A DNA stretch of 64,000 nucleotides from Epiperipatus broadwayi (lineage: Eukaryota; Onychophora; Udeonychophora; Euonychophora; Peripatidae). Below are positions 1 through 11,611 of the stretch, one piece after another (the stretch's first letter is position 1; every line of letters starts with the position of its first letter). Position numbers and translations under genes: made by a program. The notes under the pieces are model-generated. The model saw nothing but the letters and a program-made list of their open reading frames with translations. It ran no database searches and was not told the DNA's origin. The stretch spans positions 682,001-746,000 of the forward strand of contig JAQFVV010012530.1 of the NCBI GenBank assembly GCA_028023455.1, read 5' to 3'.

Positions 1-439
1 AAGGAAGAAAGGGGATTTCAAATTTTAGTTACAAGCTATGTTTTGTATTAGCTCAAAGAATCTCTATTTAACTAGCATATATATAAATTTGTTTTATTTT
101 TTGTTCTCTGCCACCTCTGAGTGATTCCTTTTCTCTCTCTCTCTCTCTTCCAAAAGTCATTCATTCTAGGCTGAGTAAATGTAATGTAATTGGTGAACTA
201 AAACTAATGATTACGGCCTATCTGTAGTTAGTGTCAGTCCATTGGTGCTCTCATGTAGACAGAGGTTGTTGTCAGTCTCTTTAGATATTTCATGATTTAT
301 TCTGTAGATAATAAATTTCATTTCTTTTGTGAATAATAAATCTTTTTGCATTATTAATACATCCACATATTTATTATTTATAAATTCCTCCTTAGAGTCT
401 TGTCTCTTCCTGACCACCGGGAATACATAAAGAATAAAT

Positions 440-590
440 TCTAGTGAGGTTTGATGACTAAGTCGCTTAGTAGCAATCTGAAGGAGTAGGTGAGGTTCAA
501 ACCCCCTCTACCTGCATCTCTAGGTTAGGTTAAAGCAGCTCTACTTTTCACGCCGTTACAATATATATATATAACTAGAAAAAAGAAGTG
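440..590 (+). repeat. tRNA-like SINE-type repeat
   Basis: A Pol III B-box-like motif GGTTCAAACC lies at 494-503, inside a possible T-arm (GAGG-loop-CCTC). An A-box-like stretch (TGACTAAGTCGC) lies about 45 bases upstream, and the unit fades into an AT dinucleotide tail near 560-575. This is the usual anatomy of a tRNA-derived SINE. Target duplications were not identified and only one copy is in the window. Confidence 0.4.
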
Positions 591-1554
591 TATTATTGAA
601 TTATTACACCTCACTTAACCTGGCAATATTTATAATCCAGAAACATTAGTGAACTAAATAACAATTTCATAATTTTTACTGCATCTGTGCTAAGAAAAAA
701 TTAGTAAAAAGTAAAAATGAATTCAATCTAGGAACAAATAATGCTAGACAAGTTTAGTGAGAAAATGAATTAACATTACAAAGAAATGAGAAATTTGATT
801 TAGCTTAATAGTAGATAAAACACTTCGAATATGAGAAACAGAACAACAAAAATAGAAATATCAATCGAAAACATATGTAAATAATTTGAATACCAAAAAA
901 TAATAATTTACCATCATCTGAATTAATAAAAGAAAGTAAGGTAAATAAGACTAAAATAAAGATAATGAGATCATAGAAAATTATGCCTAAGAATTATGAA
1001 CTGATTATGTGAGTGAGATGAATTTGCAATTTAATTTAGAAATCAGAAAAATAACTATTACTTTTTTCTAACTCTTTTAGAATAAAATGCTTATTGCAGA
1101 AAAATGTGAAAATGTTAAAACAATAATACACTTACTAAATGCAAGTGATGTATAAACAAAAATATCAAAAAGATATATTTATAAAAAGTTAAATGTATTT
1201 ATAATGGAAAAAAATTAGCATTTAGAAAAAATAGATGAACAAAAGATAAAAAAGTAGTGATGAAGACTATTGCTAAAAATTAGACAGAAATTAAAATGTT
1301 TCAGTTTTTAAAAAAGTACATCAATTTATTTTGTTGAATATTTTGACAAAACACAATAATCAAAAAATTTAAACAATATGAATTTAAAAAATACTTTTAA
1401 GATTATAGAAAAGATAGAAATCAAGAAAGGGATTAAAATGAACTTGAATGTGTTATAGATTGAGATGGTTTTAATATTAGAAATAAAAAGTTCACTTATA
1501 ACTCAATGTTAGTTAGAATGAATAAAATTTGTAGAAAGTTTAAAATCAAAATCA

Positions 1555-1630
1555 ATTAATCTATGTCCAAAGCAATGATAATAGATGAAAATAAATTAAT
1601 CTATGTCCAAAGCAATGATAATAGATGAAA
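1555..1630. repeat. Tandem duplication, 40-bp unit x2
   Basis: Two adjacent near-identical 40-bp units occur here, each containing CTATGTCCAAAGCAATGATA, at 1561 and 1601. Confidence 0.85.
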
Positions 1631-1845
1631 GTAGACAGAAAAAGATTTAAGTATATTAGTTATGCAAGAAGTTTGCAAGTCAATTTAATTGATTGTCTGT
1701 GGTGAAAATACCTGAACAAAGATTTTTAGAATGAGACTGGCAATGATAAAGAAATTTTTAATAATGGTAAAAGTATTGAAAAATGCCTTTATATGGAATA
1801 TAGATTTAGACAATCAGAAATCAACTTGGACAATTGAAAGGATAT

Positions 1846-2321
1846 AAAACAGGCAAAACTCTCTATATGTATTGCCACTCAGTGCAAGCCAGAGTAATCA
1901 ATGGATGCCAGAAAGCTTGTGCATAAAATCCCCATCTAGTGCCTACTCATCCAATATCCCCAAACTAGTTGCTGGCTTGTGACCTTCGTCCGTGAGGAGT
2001 CTTGGATCTGAGAGCACTGCACCTAGAACTTGGGATCTAATGCAACCTTCCAGCTGTCACCTTTTATCTCTACTTAACTACAAAACTGAGACTTAAATTG
2101 AAAACACCATAATATTTTCAATCCAAGCTCATCAGCTTATATAGTCATATAGGACTGAACTCAGTTCAGTATCTATACATTTTGGTGTCTTTGGTTCTTT
2201 AATAACCATAGCCACCACTATCCTATTAAACTTGCACTGAGTGGCAATATGTATAGAGTTTTGCCTGTTTTAATAACAGTTAAGAGCAAGCATAAGAAAT
2301 GGTGATCATGTGATGTTTATT
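1846..2321 (-). repeat. Fold-back repeat of the hammerhead-bearing family, copy 1
   Basis: The left end carries AAAACAGGCAAAACTC followed by ATTGCCACTCAGTGCAA. The right end carries the reverse complement (TTGCACTGAGTGGCAAT, then GAGTTTTGCCTGTTTT) and continues into AAGAAATGGTGATCATGTGA. The body is the same family as both arms of the large fold-back at 61141-62127. A minus-strand hammerhead-like motif lies at 1949-2007. No protein is encoded. The inverted layout resembles terminal repeats of Penelope-like elements or non-autonomous derivatives. Confidence 0.65.
1949..2007 (-). ncRNA. Decayed hammerhead-ribozyme-like motif
   Basis: The layout matches 61906-61966, with an outer stem ATCCAA/TTGGAT and an inner stem TCCTCA/TGGGGA. 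The core is damaged: CTGANGA reads CGGACGA, GAAAC reads GCAAC, and the cleavage triplet GUC reads GUU. It is probably catalytically dead. Confidence 0.45.
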
Positions 2322-2471
2322 AAAAGAATATAAAAAAGTTTGAACACTTTTAAACTGAGGATTTGATACATAAATGAAAAGGAATTATTATTAACATATT
2401 GTAAAGTTTTGTGAAGTTATGAGAAGTAAATTACATAAATTTATAATTCTTAACAACATTTATTTGTATTT

Positions 2472-2830
2472 ATATGTTGGACTATTTCCATAATCTAATA
2501 TTAAATATTGAATGTCTTTAGAAAAATTTAATTTTATTTAAATTGTCAATTACATTCAACTGATAGTAATAGCACACAGGTTAATATATACCCAAAGTTT
2601 GGAGTGGTATTATTCTCCCATCTTCTTCAGGTTTTGCTGGCCTGATGACTGATAATATTAGCAAGTAAATCAAACCTGGACCTTTAAATTCTTGAATATT
2701 CAATTTTAAGGTTGCTATAACAATTTGAAATGTGTATATACTAACCTGTGTGCTATTAAAAATTTAAGTTAAATTTTTCTTAAAAAACAGTTAATATTTA
2801 ATATTAAGTGATGGAAATAGTCCAACTTAT
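2472..2830 (-). mobile_element. Terminal fragment of Penelope-like family, folded back
   Basis: The minus-strand portion (about 2472-2725) matches the end of the 52025-58313 element: GGACTATTTCC, CACAGG, TTCTTCAGG, TTGCTGGCC. A short opposite-strand piece (2742-2830) ends GATGGAAATAGTCCAAC, making an inverted pair. No coding sequence remains. Confidence 0.6.
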
Positions 2831-4314
2831 AAATACAACTAAAATCCCATCATCACAAATATTCAGGAAAACAAATACTTATCTTTGTAATATTAGTATC
2901 TGAATCACAATCCAATGCTAATTTATGACTAAACTCCATAAAAAAAAAAAAGAGGATAGATGTTATTGATTTATTATTTTGTTTATATAAAAAAAAACAA
3001 TAGCAATTTTATTTGCTGTAGTTGTACTCAATGACTGTCTACAGAATCCATATGTTTTTACTCTTTTATTATTTATCAAGTTAAGTATACAATTTTTCTT
3101 ACATAACACTTTTCTAAATCTAAACTGTTTGTGATAATATTTTCATGTAGATTATTTGTTTTGTTTTTTTTAAAATAAAATAATGTAAAATAAAAATATT
3201 CCATATTTTGAAAGTAATGAAAGTTAATGATTATCTTGACTTATATGTGATGATAGAAGAATTCGCATCATTTTTAACAAGGATAAATTTTTATTAAACA
3301 TTTACTATATACATAAGTTTTAAATATATTAAAATGTTTAACTCTGTAATCTGAGATGAGTTTACTCTAATCCCCCCCCCCCCAACATTCAAATTAGACT
3401 TCTTAATTTGTATTTAACTAAAACTAAATTAACAAGAGGCAAATTTCATTTCTGAAGGAAATAAACATGCTTCTTATGGATGGTCATAACTTAATAAAAC
3501 TCCAAACACCCATGGGTGATCAAATCCATCTGATATGATTGTCTATTGAAAAAACTAATAATTTGCTTAAAACCACAAATAAACCTATTTCTAATTTCAT
3601 AATGCTTCAAGTTTTTCTACAAAAAAAAATTCAAGGGAAAAAAAAATCATAAATGTATATTATGAGATGAAATTGTGCTTAGTTAATATAATAGTCAGTC
3701 TGATTGATGTAACAACTTTTTATAGTTCCTGTGAGGCAATTTTTCCCACTGCAAATGAATAGATTTAATTGTATGAAGTAAATTTCCTCATATATGAGTT
3801 CTTGGTCTCCAAACAGAAATAAAAACTTCATAAAAAGAATAATCATGTGCTATATACATCGCATTCCCAAGTAGGACCAGGCAATTTACCAAGAAGATTG
3901 TATCTAAAAAGCCTTTTACACATAACTTTTTGAAACATGAGGAAAATAAGTTAATTATAAATTCAAGGATATTTCCCAAATAATAATGTTCTCTTAATAT
4001 TTATCAATAACTAATCAATAGATTTGTAGATTAGAAGAAAAGTAATCGGATCACTAGAAAATCAAACATCCTTAAAAACTAACTTTTCATAAGTTTGTAA
4101 GACCATCTATAAATACTTTAATAATTTAAATCTAAATTTAAAGAACATAAATGGATCAGCAACTAGCTAGAATAGCCAAAATTCAATATTTAAAATGTAA
4201 ATTAATATATTATTAAATTTTGATAAACAAAATAATATATTTGGAATAATTTATATGCAATTTTTTAGTACATTACCTAAGTATTAAAATATAAAATATA
4301 TAAAAATTAGTTAC

Positions 4315-4499
4315 CTTCATTTTCTCCCCTAGAAAGGGTTTTTATAATTTTAGCACTATTGTTCTGTTTGAGAATATTGACTGTTACTGGAAGATCTTTA
4401 AACACTCTTAATAATTCAAGTAAAAATGGATAATTATCACACTTCTTTGCTTCCAATAACCATGAATTAAGGACTTCCCAACCACCAACTTCAATAAAT
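4315..4499 (-). CDS. PPP1R10: PNUTS (PPP1R10) third visible exon
   Basis: This 185-bp exon encodes FIEVGGWEVLNSWLLEAKK, then CDNYPFLLELLRVF, then LPVTVNILKQNNSAKIIKTL. It is strongly PNUTS-like: the family has F-I-x-x-G-G near a conserved LNxWL, an LPxTV motif and a KQNN-x-AK motif. The first base completes a Lys codon carried over from 7010-7096, so the joined protein reads NILEKFIEVGG. The acceptor is TTTGCAG and the donor is AAG|GTAACT at 4314-4309, leaving phase 1. This is the most conserved part of the domain and the clearest host coding sequence in the window. The next exon, expected to finish the helical domain, was not found down to position 1. Confidence 0.92.
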
Positions 4500-7009
4500 C
4501 TGCAAAATATTAAGATAATTATAACAACAGCAATAATATATAGTAATGATAATTTCTTATATGGAAAAATCTCTACACTAGTAGTCAAATATTTTATGAT
4601 AGAAAACCGACAATAGATTCCTAAGATTACAAAATAACATGAAGGATCTTGTCTGAATTTAAAATAAGTGAAATTGTTGATGTTAGCAGAAGAATCTAGA
4701 GTTCAAAATTATTGCACTTCTTAATATTTCAGGTTAGATTCTTTCAAAACAGTAAATTTTTCGCTAAAGATGAGACAGGAAAAGCTATTAAAGCTAATTG
4801 GAAATAATTACTGAAACAAATGATGTAATTATGTAAAGGAGATAAAAAACACAAAATCATGCAGCTGAACAAATCACCAACAGAGGCCAATAATACATCA
4901 GATATTACAGTGCATACTAAAACAATCTGCCATGAGTTTTATTACATGTAAACCATTAATGGTCAAGCTGCCACTTTGAAATCAGTTTGCATCTTTATAT
5001 GGTACCATCAGCATAAAGATTTGTTCAGTGAATAACTGGATGTGTGCATTCTTGTCAAACAAACTATCAATTACAATATTCCCTATCAGTGAAAAGTTTT
5101 ATGACAACTTAAACTTTATTAATATACACATCAATATAACAAATGTTTTGTACAGACAATTGTAAAAAGATGGGAGAATCAGATATAAAATTTTATTTAT
5201 TGCATGGTATAAACATCATTGCCAAAGAATTTTTCAATCAGATATAAAATTTTATTTATTGCATGGTGTAAACATCATTTTCAAAGAATTTTTCATCTTA
5301 CAACATTATAATGTATCACATTAAAATTATCAAATATTACTATGGAGAAAAATGAATGATGCTACACATTGTCTGTTGGCCATTTTTGAACAATGAATGT
5401 AAAATTGAAGTTTTTCAATTATTAAAAATAACTTAACATTCCTCTTGAGTCTATTTAAATATAATATATATAGCCTTACATCATATTAATAAAGATAATC
5501 TCTATTTTAAAAAATTCCTATCTATATATAGCTATTATACATTTTGTTGCTAATTTCTAATTTTAAAATAATACTTTAAAAAATTTTAAATAAAAATAAA
5601 AATGCAGCTATTATAAAAGATAAATTATTTCATTTTATTTTAAAAATTATTTAAAACTAAAGAAATTTATTTTTTGTTAAATTTGATTTTAATAATATAA
5701 TTACTAAACATGAGATTATTAAATCTTAATCTATACATCTGTTCACTTATCTATTTCATCTATCTTGTTAACATTTTTGAACAGTATAGAATGTCACTAC
5801 ACAAACACATCAAAGCTACAACAAATTGCTATATAAATCATCATATAGAACAGTCTAAAAAAAGTAATTTATATGGGGGAAAAAATAAGAAATTATTCTT
5901 TTAAAAAGCTCAATGTAATAATATAAACTATAGTATTAAAAAAAGGCAAAAAAAACATATACGGGCATAATAAGACAATTATTGCTTATAAAAAGTATTT
6001 AATGAAATAAAGACTACAAATATAATCTTATGATGGTATAGTAGTCACAACAAGAAAGTGAGATTAAAAAAAAGATGATTCTACTGGTATCACTAAACAC
6101 ATACAGGTCTTAACTAAATAAACTTCAAATTACTGACAGTAGTAATTTGACTTTTAATTAAGATTTTCAAAAATTTATGAAATTTTTTGTTTGTTTTTTA
6201 AATAATTTATCAATTAAAAAGTTATGGATGTATATAAATATTTGTAAAACAATTTCTTAATGCACAAATATTATTATTAAGAAAAAAATGATAGATAAAT
6301 GGATATTAAATAAATGTAACAATTATCATCAAGCAGCAACTTCTCATTACTTCCTATATGCTGGAAAGCTTTGTCCTGCAATGAATATGGCTACTTTTCA
6401 CTTTGATTTTATCTAAACATCTGACAATCTAACAGTGAAAGAAAAAAAAATTTGCTGCATTAATTTTAGTAATATTATGTTAAGTATAGACTTATTTAAA
6501 GTTGAATTTAACAAAATAATAAATAGGATTGATAAGATTTGTAAAAAAAATGTATCATTGAATATTTAACTTTTTTTTATTTTTCTATATTCTGACGTAT
6601 AATTGGACTCTTAATACATTACCATTTTGATGAGTGAATTTAATGACTTTGATTTAATAACTATTTAATTATTGTTTTTTTATAACTAGGTAAATTTGTT
6701 TCAAAAAAAATCTTAAAAAAAAAAAGAAAGATATAATATACAAATATATACAAAGAAAAGTGTGTCTAAATACATAAATATATTAAATAAAAATAAAGTT
6801 AGCAAAGAGAAAATGCATTATGAGAGATTTTGTGTATTAAAAATTATGCCATAAAATATACAAGGGATACCTTAGAATAATGTTTAATGTTTTATCGCTA
6901 TATATAATTAGGGAAGTGTAGGGGGTAATGGATGCAATTCATATAAGACCATAATTGGAAATAGGCATTTTTGTTTATTTTAATAAATGAATAGGCATAA
7001 AATACTTAC
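4500..7009 (-). other. PNUTS intron (2.5 kb)
   Basis: The intron runs from donor GTAAGT at 7009-7004 to acceptor TTTGCAG ending at 4500 on the minus strand. It is AT-rich with poly-A/T tracts and one tandem duplication (5178-5295). No transposon protein or RNA gene was recognised in it. Confidence 0.85.
5178..5295. repeat. Tandem duplication, 59-bp unit x2
   Basis: Two adjacent copies begin AATCAGATATAAAATTTTAT and include TTGCATGGT-TAAACATCATT. They differ at only a few bases. Confidence 0.9.
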
Positions 7010-7096
7010 TTTTCTAAAATATTGTGAGCTTTTGTTGTTTTTAAAATATTGATATAAACACATCGACTAACAAGTTTTTTTGCATCTTTCATTAAA
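7010..7096 (-). CDS. PPP1R10: PNUTS (PPP1R10) second visible exon
   Basis: This 87-bp exon was found by reading the minus strand between a T-rich acceptor (TTTAG at 7100-7096) and a strong donor GTAAGT (7009-7004). Its codons read LMKDAKKLVSRCVYINIL, then KTTKAHNILE, matching the family segment SLMKEARK-xVSRC-xYxNIL. It begins with one base completing a Ser codon from the upstream exon. It ends with two bases (AA) that make Lys with the first base of the next exon. Both junctions keep the frame, which supports all three exon calls together. The encoded helices are part of the TFIIS/LW-like fold. No stop codon or frameshift is visible. Confidence 0.88.
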
Positions 7097-7750
7097 CTAA
7101 AAAAAAAAAAAGAAAAACAGTCAAAACTCATAAATACAGTTAATCATGAATGATATGGCAACTTATTACTTGCAAAAAAAAAAAAACTATTTCTACTTCT
7201 TTTATATGCATTGATTTATATTTTATTAGATTGCACTGTAAAAAGATTAATGAAAGTGTAAATATTATATAGATATAAGAAAATATACACATAAAAATGA
7301 TTTCTTTAAAGAATAAACTCCACATTAAAAAAATATACAAGATACATTTAATATAAGAATATGAAAATTCAAAAACATATACTTGTAAACACACTAATCT
7401 ATTTTAAAAAATAATTTAAATTACAGAAAAAATATTAATGTAATACACATTTACCAACATAAAATATTATGCATCAATAAAATTTTTGCACTATTTTATT
7501 TTTTTACTATCATTTATATTATTAAAATCATAAAATATGTAGATACAATTTTGTAATTTTCTTAACTCACATTTTGAAGTTTTTACATATTGTCATTATA
7601 TTCATAATTCATATGTATATTTTCTACTTTATTAAGAAATAAAATGTAGATGTATTTATAATATATACTAAAGAATATTAAAAGAAATTTTTTTTAAAAA
7701 AAATGACTTTAAAAAATTTACAAGTTTTATCTACTTATTATAGACCAAAA
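7097..7750. other. AT-rich intron, nothing recognised
   Basis: The stretch is dominated by A/T homopolymers. An 84-codon minus-strand frame at 7140-7394 is low-complexity (Ile/Phe/Tyr/Cys-rich) and looks accidental. Confidence 0.6.
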
Positions 7751-8515
7751 TCATCATCAACCATTATCAATCCACTTTAGCAAGAAAGTCTCTCCAAGTT
7801 TAATCCATCTTCTTCAATCTTTAGCTTCTCTTCTCCACATCACACCTGCACACTTTATTTCATCCATCCATCTCACATGTGGTCTCTTTTCTGAATCTTT
7901 CACAATCTTTTGAAATCCAGTTTAAGATTTCAATTATCCATCTATCATCATCTCTTCTAGAAAAATGTCCAGCCTAACTCCACAGCAGACTTTTTAATTT
8001 TTTCAATGAGGTCAGTAACACCTGTTTGTTCTCTTACCCATATATTGCGTTTTCGACCTCTTCTTGTTACTCCCTACATTCGTCTCTCCATACTTCTTTG
8101 AGTGGTCTGAAGTCTCTGTATTGCTCTTCTATTAAATGTCTAAGTCTCAGATCCATACGTAAGAACTGGTAAAACACATTTATTAAAAACCTTCCTTTTC
8201 AAACACTCAGGCGTATTTCCTTTTAGTATCATGTTATTTCTGCCAAAAACACTCCAACCAAGGTTAATTCTATGATTACTTTCATCCATTATGTTTCCAT
8301 CTATATTAATAATCTGACCAAGGTATTTGTAACTGTTAACTTCTAACTCATCACAATCAATCTATATTTTCATATTTTAAAAAAATCCATTAAACATTAC
8401 TTGAGTCTTTTTAACATTTATCTTTAGTCCTACTTTCAACAGATAACTCCTGCAACATTTCCTGCAGCTCTAAAGCATTATTTGCAAAAACAACTACATC
8501 ATCTGCAAAATCAAA
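7751..8515 (-). mobile_element. 5'-truncated RTE-like LINE, 3' end
   Basis: On the minus strand this is the same family as the LINE at 18808-21210. It starts inside the reverse transcriptase at the catalytic FADD region (8475-8515), runs through the C-terminal region and ends in TTGATGATGAT. Frameshifts and a small deletion near 8440 break the frame. A 5' truncation and a TGATGA-type tail fit target-primed insertion of RTE-type LINEs. Confidence 0.8.
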
Positions 8516-8958
8516 AGGATTTTATATTTTCTTTTTTAAACAAATATAATAATTAAGTAAAAAAGATTTAAGGTTTTTTTTTTTTATATATAAAAAAATA
8601 TTTTAAGAACCAAAAAATAGTATCATTTTAAATAATATTAAAATGGCTCCCTGTTTAATTAATTTTAAAATGTGTGTATATATATATACCCAATTCCATC
8701 CTGACATGGACGATTAAAAATGACCAAAAATATGACTTTTTTTTTTTTTATATCTGCTGCAAAAATTTCATTTATATATTTTTATTTTTGTGTTTTAAAT
8801 ATATTTTGAAATGCTCATTTTATTAGAAAATTTCCAAAAAGATCCCCCCCCCCCAAATTTTATATAATAACATATACAACAAAAATTTTATAACAAAAGC
8901 TTTAATTTGCTAAGGAATATAAATTCTAAATGTATATATTTTATAATATTTAAGTCGA
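8516..8958. other. AT-rich spacer with a C homopolymer
   Basis: A C run lies near 8844-8854 between AT-rich stretches. No gene or element was recognised. Confidence 0.6.
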
Positions 8959-9137
8959 AATACATTAAAGATCAGCCTTTTCAAGCTATTATGCATGCCC
9001 TTTTTACGAGTGTTAATAATAAATGAATACTTTCTTAAATACTATATCTCGTGTTAGGAGTGAAAGTATTCATTTATTATTAACACTCGTAAAAAGCGCA
9101 TGCACAATAGCTTGAAAAGGCTGATCTTTAATGTATT
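8959..9137. repeat. Near-perfect palindrome, 76-bp arms
   Basis: The arms are 8959-9034 and 9062-9137, with a 27-bp loop. I count about two mismatches over 76 pairs. Transcribed from either strand it would give a long hairpin RNA. It may be a fold-back MITE, a hairpin-RNA source or a recent inversion-duplication. Confidence 0.85.
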
Positions 9138-9189
9138 ACAATTTATAAAGCAGAGCACTATAAAAATAAATGCTTATTTACAAATATTT

Positions 9190-9300
9190 AAGTTGAAATA
9201 AAGTATAGTAGGTCCAGAATTAGTTCAATCCCCACTTTTTATAACAAGAGATTGAATTAATTGATTTCTGGACACTTTTATTTCAATTTAAATATAAAAA
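9190..9300. repeat. Imperfect hairpin next to the palindrome
   Basis: Left-arm motifs TTGAAATAAAGTATAG, GTCCAGAATTAGTTCAATC pair with right-arm GATTGAATTAATTGATTTCT and GGACACTTTTATTTCAA. The arms have mismatches and the loop is about 20 bases. Confidence 0.6.
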
Positions 9301-9833
9301 CATAATTTTTAGTCCCAGTAAATAAAAGCATTTGTTATAAAATATGTTATTTTTTTAAGTTTATTCCTTAAGTCAGCTTGATATTTGAAACTAAAATAAC
9401 ACATATTAAAGATTGTTTATAATATAATTTTGTTTACTTGTAAAGTGTTTATTAAAAAAATACCTTTCACAATCAAAAAAATATATATGTTTTAAAAAAA
9501 AAATTTTTTATAACCAAAATATATTTTTATTTCAATTTTAAAAGATGGCTAAAATATTTTTAATATAAGCTTTTTAAAATATATATACACTGCGTTCTTG
9601 CGTATAACGATCAACGGAACCTCCCTAATCTAATCTGCAGTATATGACGCCACTAGGCTATTGGAACCTAGAAAATTTATATAGTAGGAAGATACGCATG
9701 GGAGAGGTTACTCTTTTATCAAACAGAGAACCCCAGTCACCAGCTCAGGGAGAAGCTGAGCTTAAAATATCACTCTGAATATTAACATTTCTAATTTTTG
9801 ATTTAGACAATATTAACCTTTCTGAAGAAGCTT
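9301..9833. other. Spacer before dispersed repeat
   Basis: The DNA is AT-rich to about 9590, then a more balanced stretch (9592-9780) of unknown nature that includes a short palindrome AGCTCAGGGAGAAGCTGAGCT-like region near 9750. Confidence 0.4.
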
Positions 9834-10598
9834 ATGAGACCTTGCATTGACGATTGACGTCACTCTAATTCTGTTAATTTTAATGCTAGGATAGCCATTT
9901 TATAGTCATTAGTTAGATTTTTAAAAGTTTCTGTAAGACGCTGCCCTCTCTTGAATTATTTTATAAGTAAAAAATCAATAAAACTGCCTGTGAAGCTAAA
10001 CAAAAAAAAAAAGCTTGTCGATGATTGGCTCTCAGCCATCAAAGACATTCTGATTGGCTGGAAAGAACAAAGAAACTGCCTAATCAAAGAAAAAAAAAAC
10101 GCTAAGATTTTCATTTCGAATATGATAAACAAATGTTTTAAACTATTATAAAAGTATTTTTTGAGAAATTACAAATCATTTTCATAAAATATGCTAAAAA
10201 GCAAAATTATTTTAGAAAAATATTGAAGATTTTAGTAAAAATATTTAAGATTTTAGCAAAAAAAAATATTTATTTTTCCGTAACGTAAAACTGAAAAAAA
10301 AAAAAATTTATGTCAGCAAATCTTTTTAATTCGTTATTAATGATCGCTTTTAAATTTGCCGAAATTGAATATTTTATAGTAAATAAATAGAAATTTATTT
10401 TTGAAAGAACTTTTGTTCACTTTCATAACATGACAAATTATTAATATACTTTTTATAAACGAATCTAAAGTGAATATGATATTAAAGGTGAATATATTTT
10501 GACAATTGATTTTGTCTTCAGTTTGTGAGTTGGCCAATTAAAAGCTTTGATTTTTAACTCACTCGCCCAATAATATAATTAGTGGTCAAAAGGTTAAT
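9834..10598 (+). repeat. Dispersed repeat R, copy A
   Basis: A roughly 760-bp unit beginning ATGAGACCTT and containing TTGACGTCACTCTAATTC recurs at 32890-33652 (same strand) and 45019-45672 (opposite strand). It carries GATTGGCT twice near 10023-10060, a CCAAT-box-like pair. An antisense frame (10337-10537) stays open in copy B. No terminal inverted repeats or target duplication were found, so the class is unknown. Confidence 0.75.
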
Positions 10599-10604
10599 AA
10601 AATA

Positions 10605-11611
10605 CACCCGGGTCTCGTTTTAAGCGATATAGGTTCCTCAGAAAACGTGCAAAAATAGACGTAACTTACATTGAAAAAGGGGGGATGCAGTCTGTGATTT
10701 TTCAAAATTCGCGCAAAAAAAAATATAAGGAAATAAAGTATGACTAATAAAAAATTTCAAATTTGAAAAAAATTGATACAAGACAAACTTTTTTTAACTA
10801 TAATATTTAATTTTATTCAAAATAATATATTTTTATGCATAATTTACAGTACAGTAATTTACATTTTTTATACACATTTTAATTATTATAGCTATTTGCC
10901 GAAAAACACATTCGTTTGCAAACAACTAGCGCCAACTTCACACTCATGTTGTGTCAATGGTTTTCTGGTGACAACGTAATTAGTAATTAATCTTTGAGAC
11001 GATGATTTTATTAACTGTTGATGAAACAACTAAAAATTAAATTCTTAGTTTTGTCTTTAATTTTCAATTCTGTTTAAAAATCAAATTTCACATCACATTA
11101 ATTTCAAGTCGTTGCAAGTAATTTTTAAATTGTTAATTACAATTAAAAATCAGATTTTAATTTTTAATTGTCAAATTTAATTGTGCCCACTGCTATTACT
11201 GACCTTTTAAAAATAAACTTGTGGACACTAAATGGTTAATAATTGATTACGTTCTTTTTTAAAAAGCAAATACAGAATGTGATTTAAAATGCAAAATTAA
11301 CACGCACAATGTTTGAACAAATTTACATTATAATCTTGTAAAATTTAATGTGTGTATACATAAAATGTGGAAATTGTGATTTTAATTTCATTATTGCATA
11401 AAATCTTACTATTTTAAAGCACTGAAAATATTGAAATTACTAAGTTGAAAGTCGAATTCCAATAATGTGCTATTACTTTCAATATAACGTAAGTGCGCGA
11501 AATTTATTATTTAAAATAATAGCACATTATCGGAGTTCAACTTCCGGTGAAACACGAATCGCGTTAACTTCAAAATCGTGTTAAATAAGTCCGCGCAAAG
11601 AGACCCAGGTG
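10605..11611 (+). mobile_element. TIR element with TA target duplication, copy 1
   Basis: The termini are CACCCGGGTCTC (left) and GAGACCCAGGTG (right), each flanked by TA (10603-10604 and 11612-11613). This fits a Tc1/mariner/pogo-superfamily element that has lost its transposase. A second copy in opposite orientation is at 46757-47847. A short shared frame of about 67 codons (10773-10979 +) is not recognisable as transposase. Confidence 0.75.

Larger units (their letters stand above)
1..4314 (-). other. PNUTS intron, downstream part
   Basis: This is the sequence after the donor at 4314 on the minus strand. It holds a SINE-like repeat (440-590), a 40-bp tandem duplication, a hammerhead-like fold-back repeat and a Penelope terminal fragment. 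A 68-codon open frame at 211-417 (minus) matches nothing I recognise. From about 600 to 1550 and from 2831 to 4314 I see only AT-rich unique DNA, including a 12-base C run at 3372-3383. Confidence 0.6.

Noticed and set aside
211-417. 68-codon minus-strand frame, possible exon
   Set aside because: Splice-like AG/GT sites are present by chance frequency and the protein matches neither PNUTS nor a transposon family that I know.
7140-7394. 84-codon frame next to a PNUTS exon
   Set aside because: Low-complexity hydrophobic translation of AT-rich DNA upstream of the true acceptor at 7097; it does not join to the exon frame.
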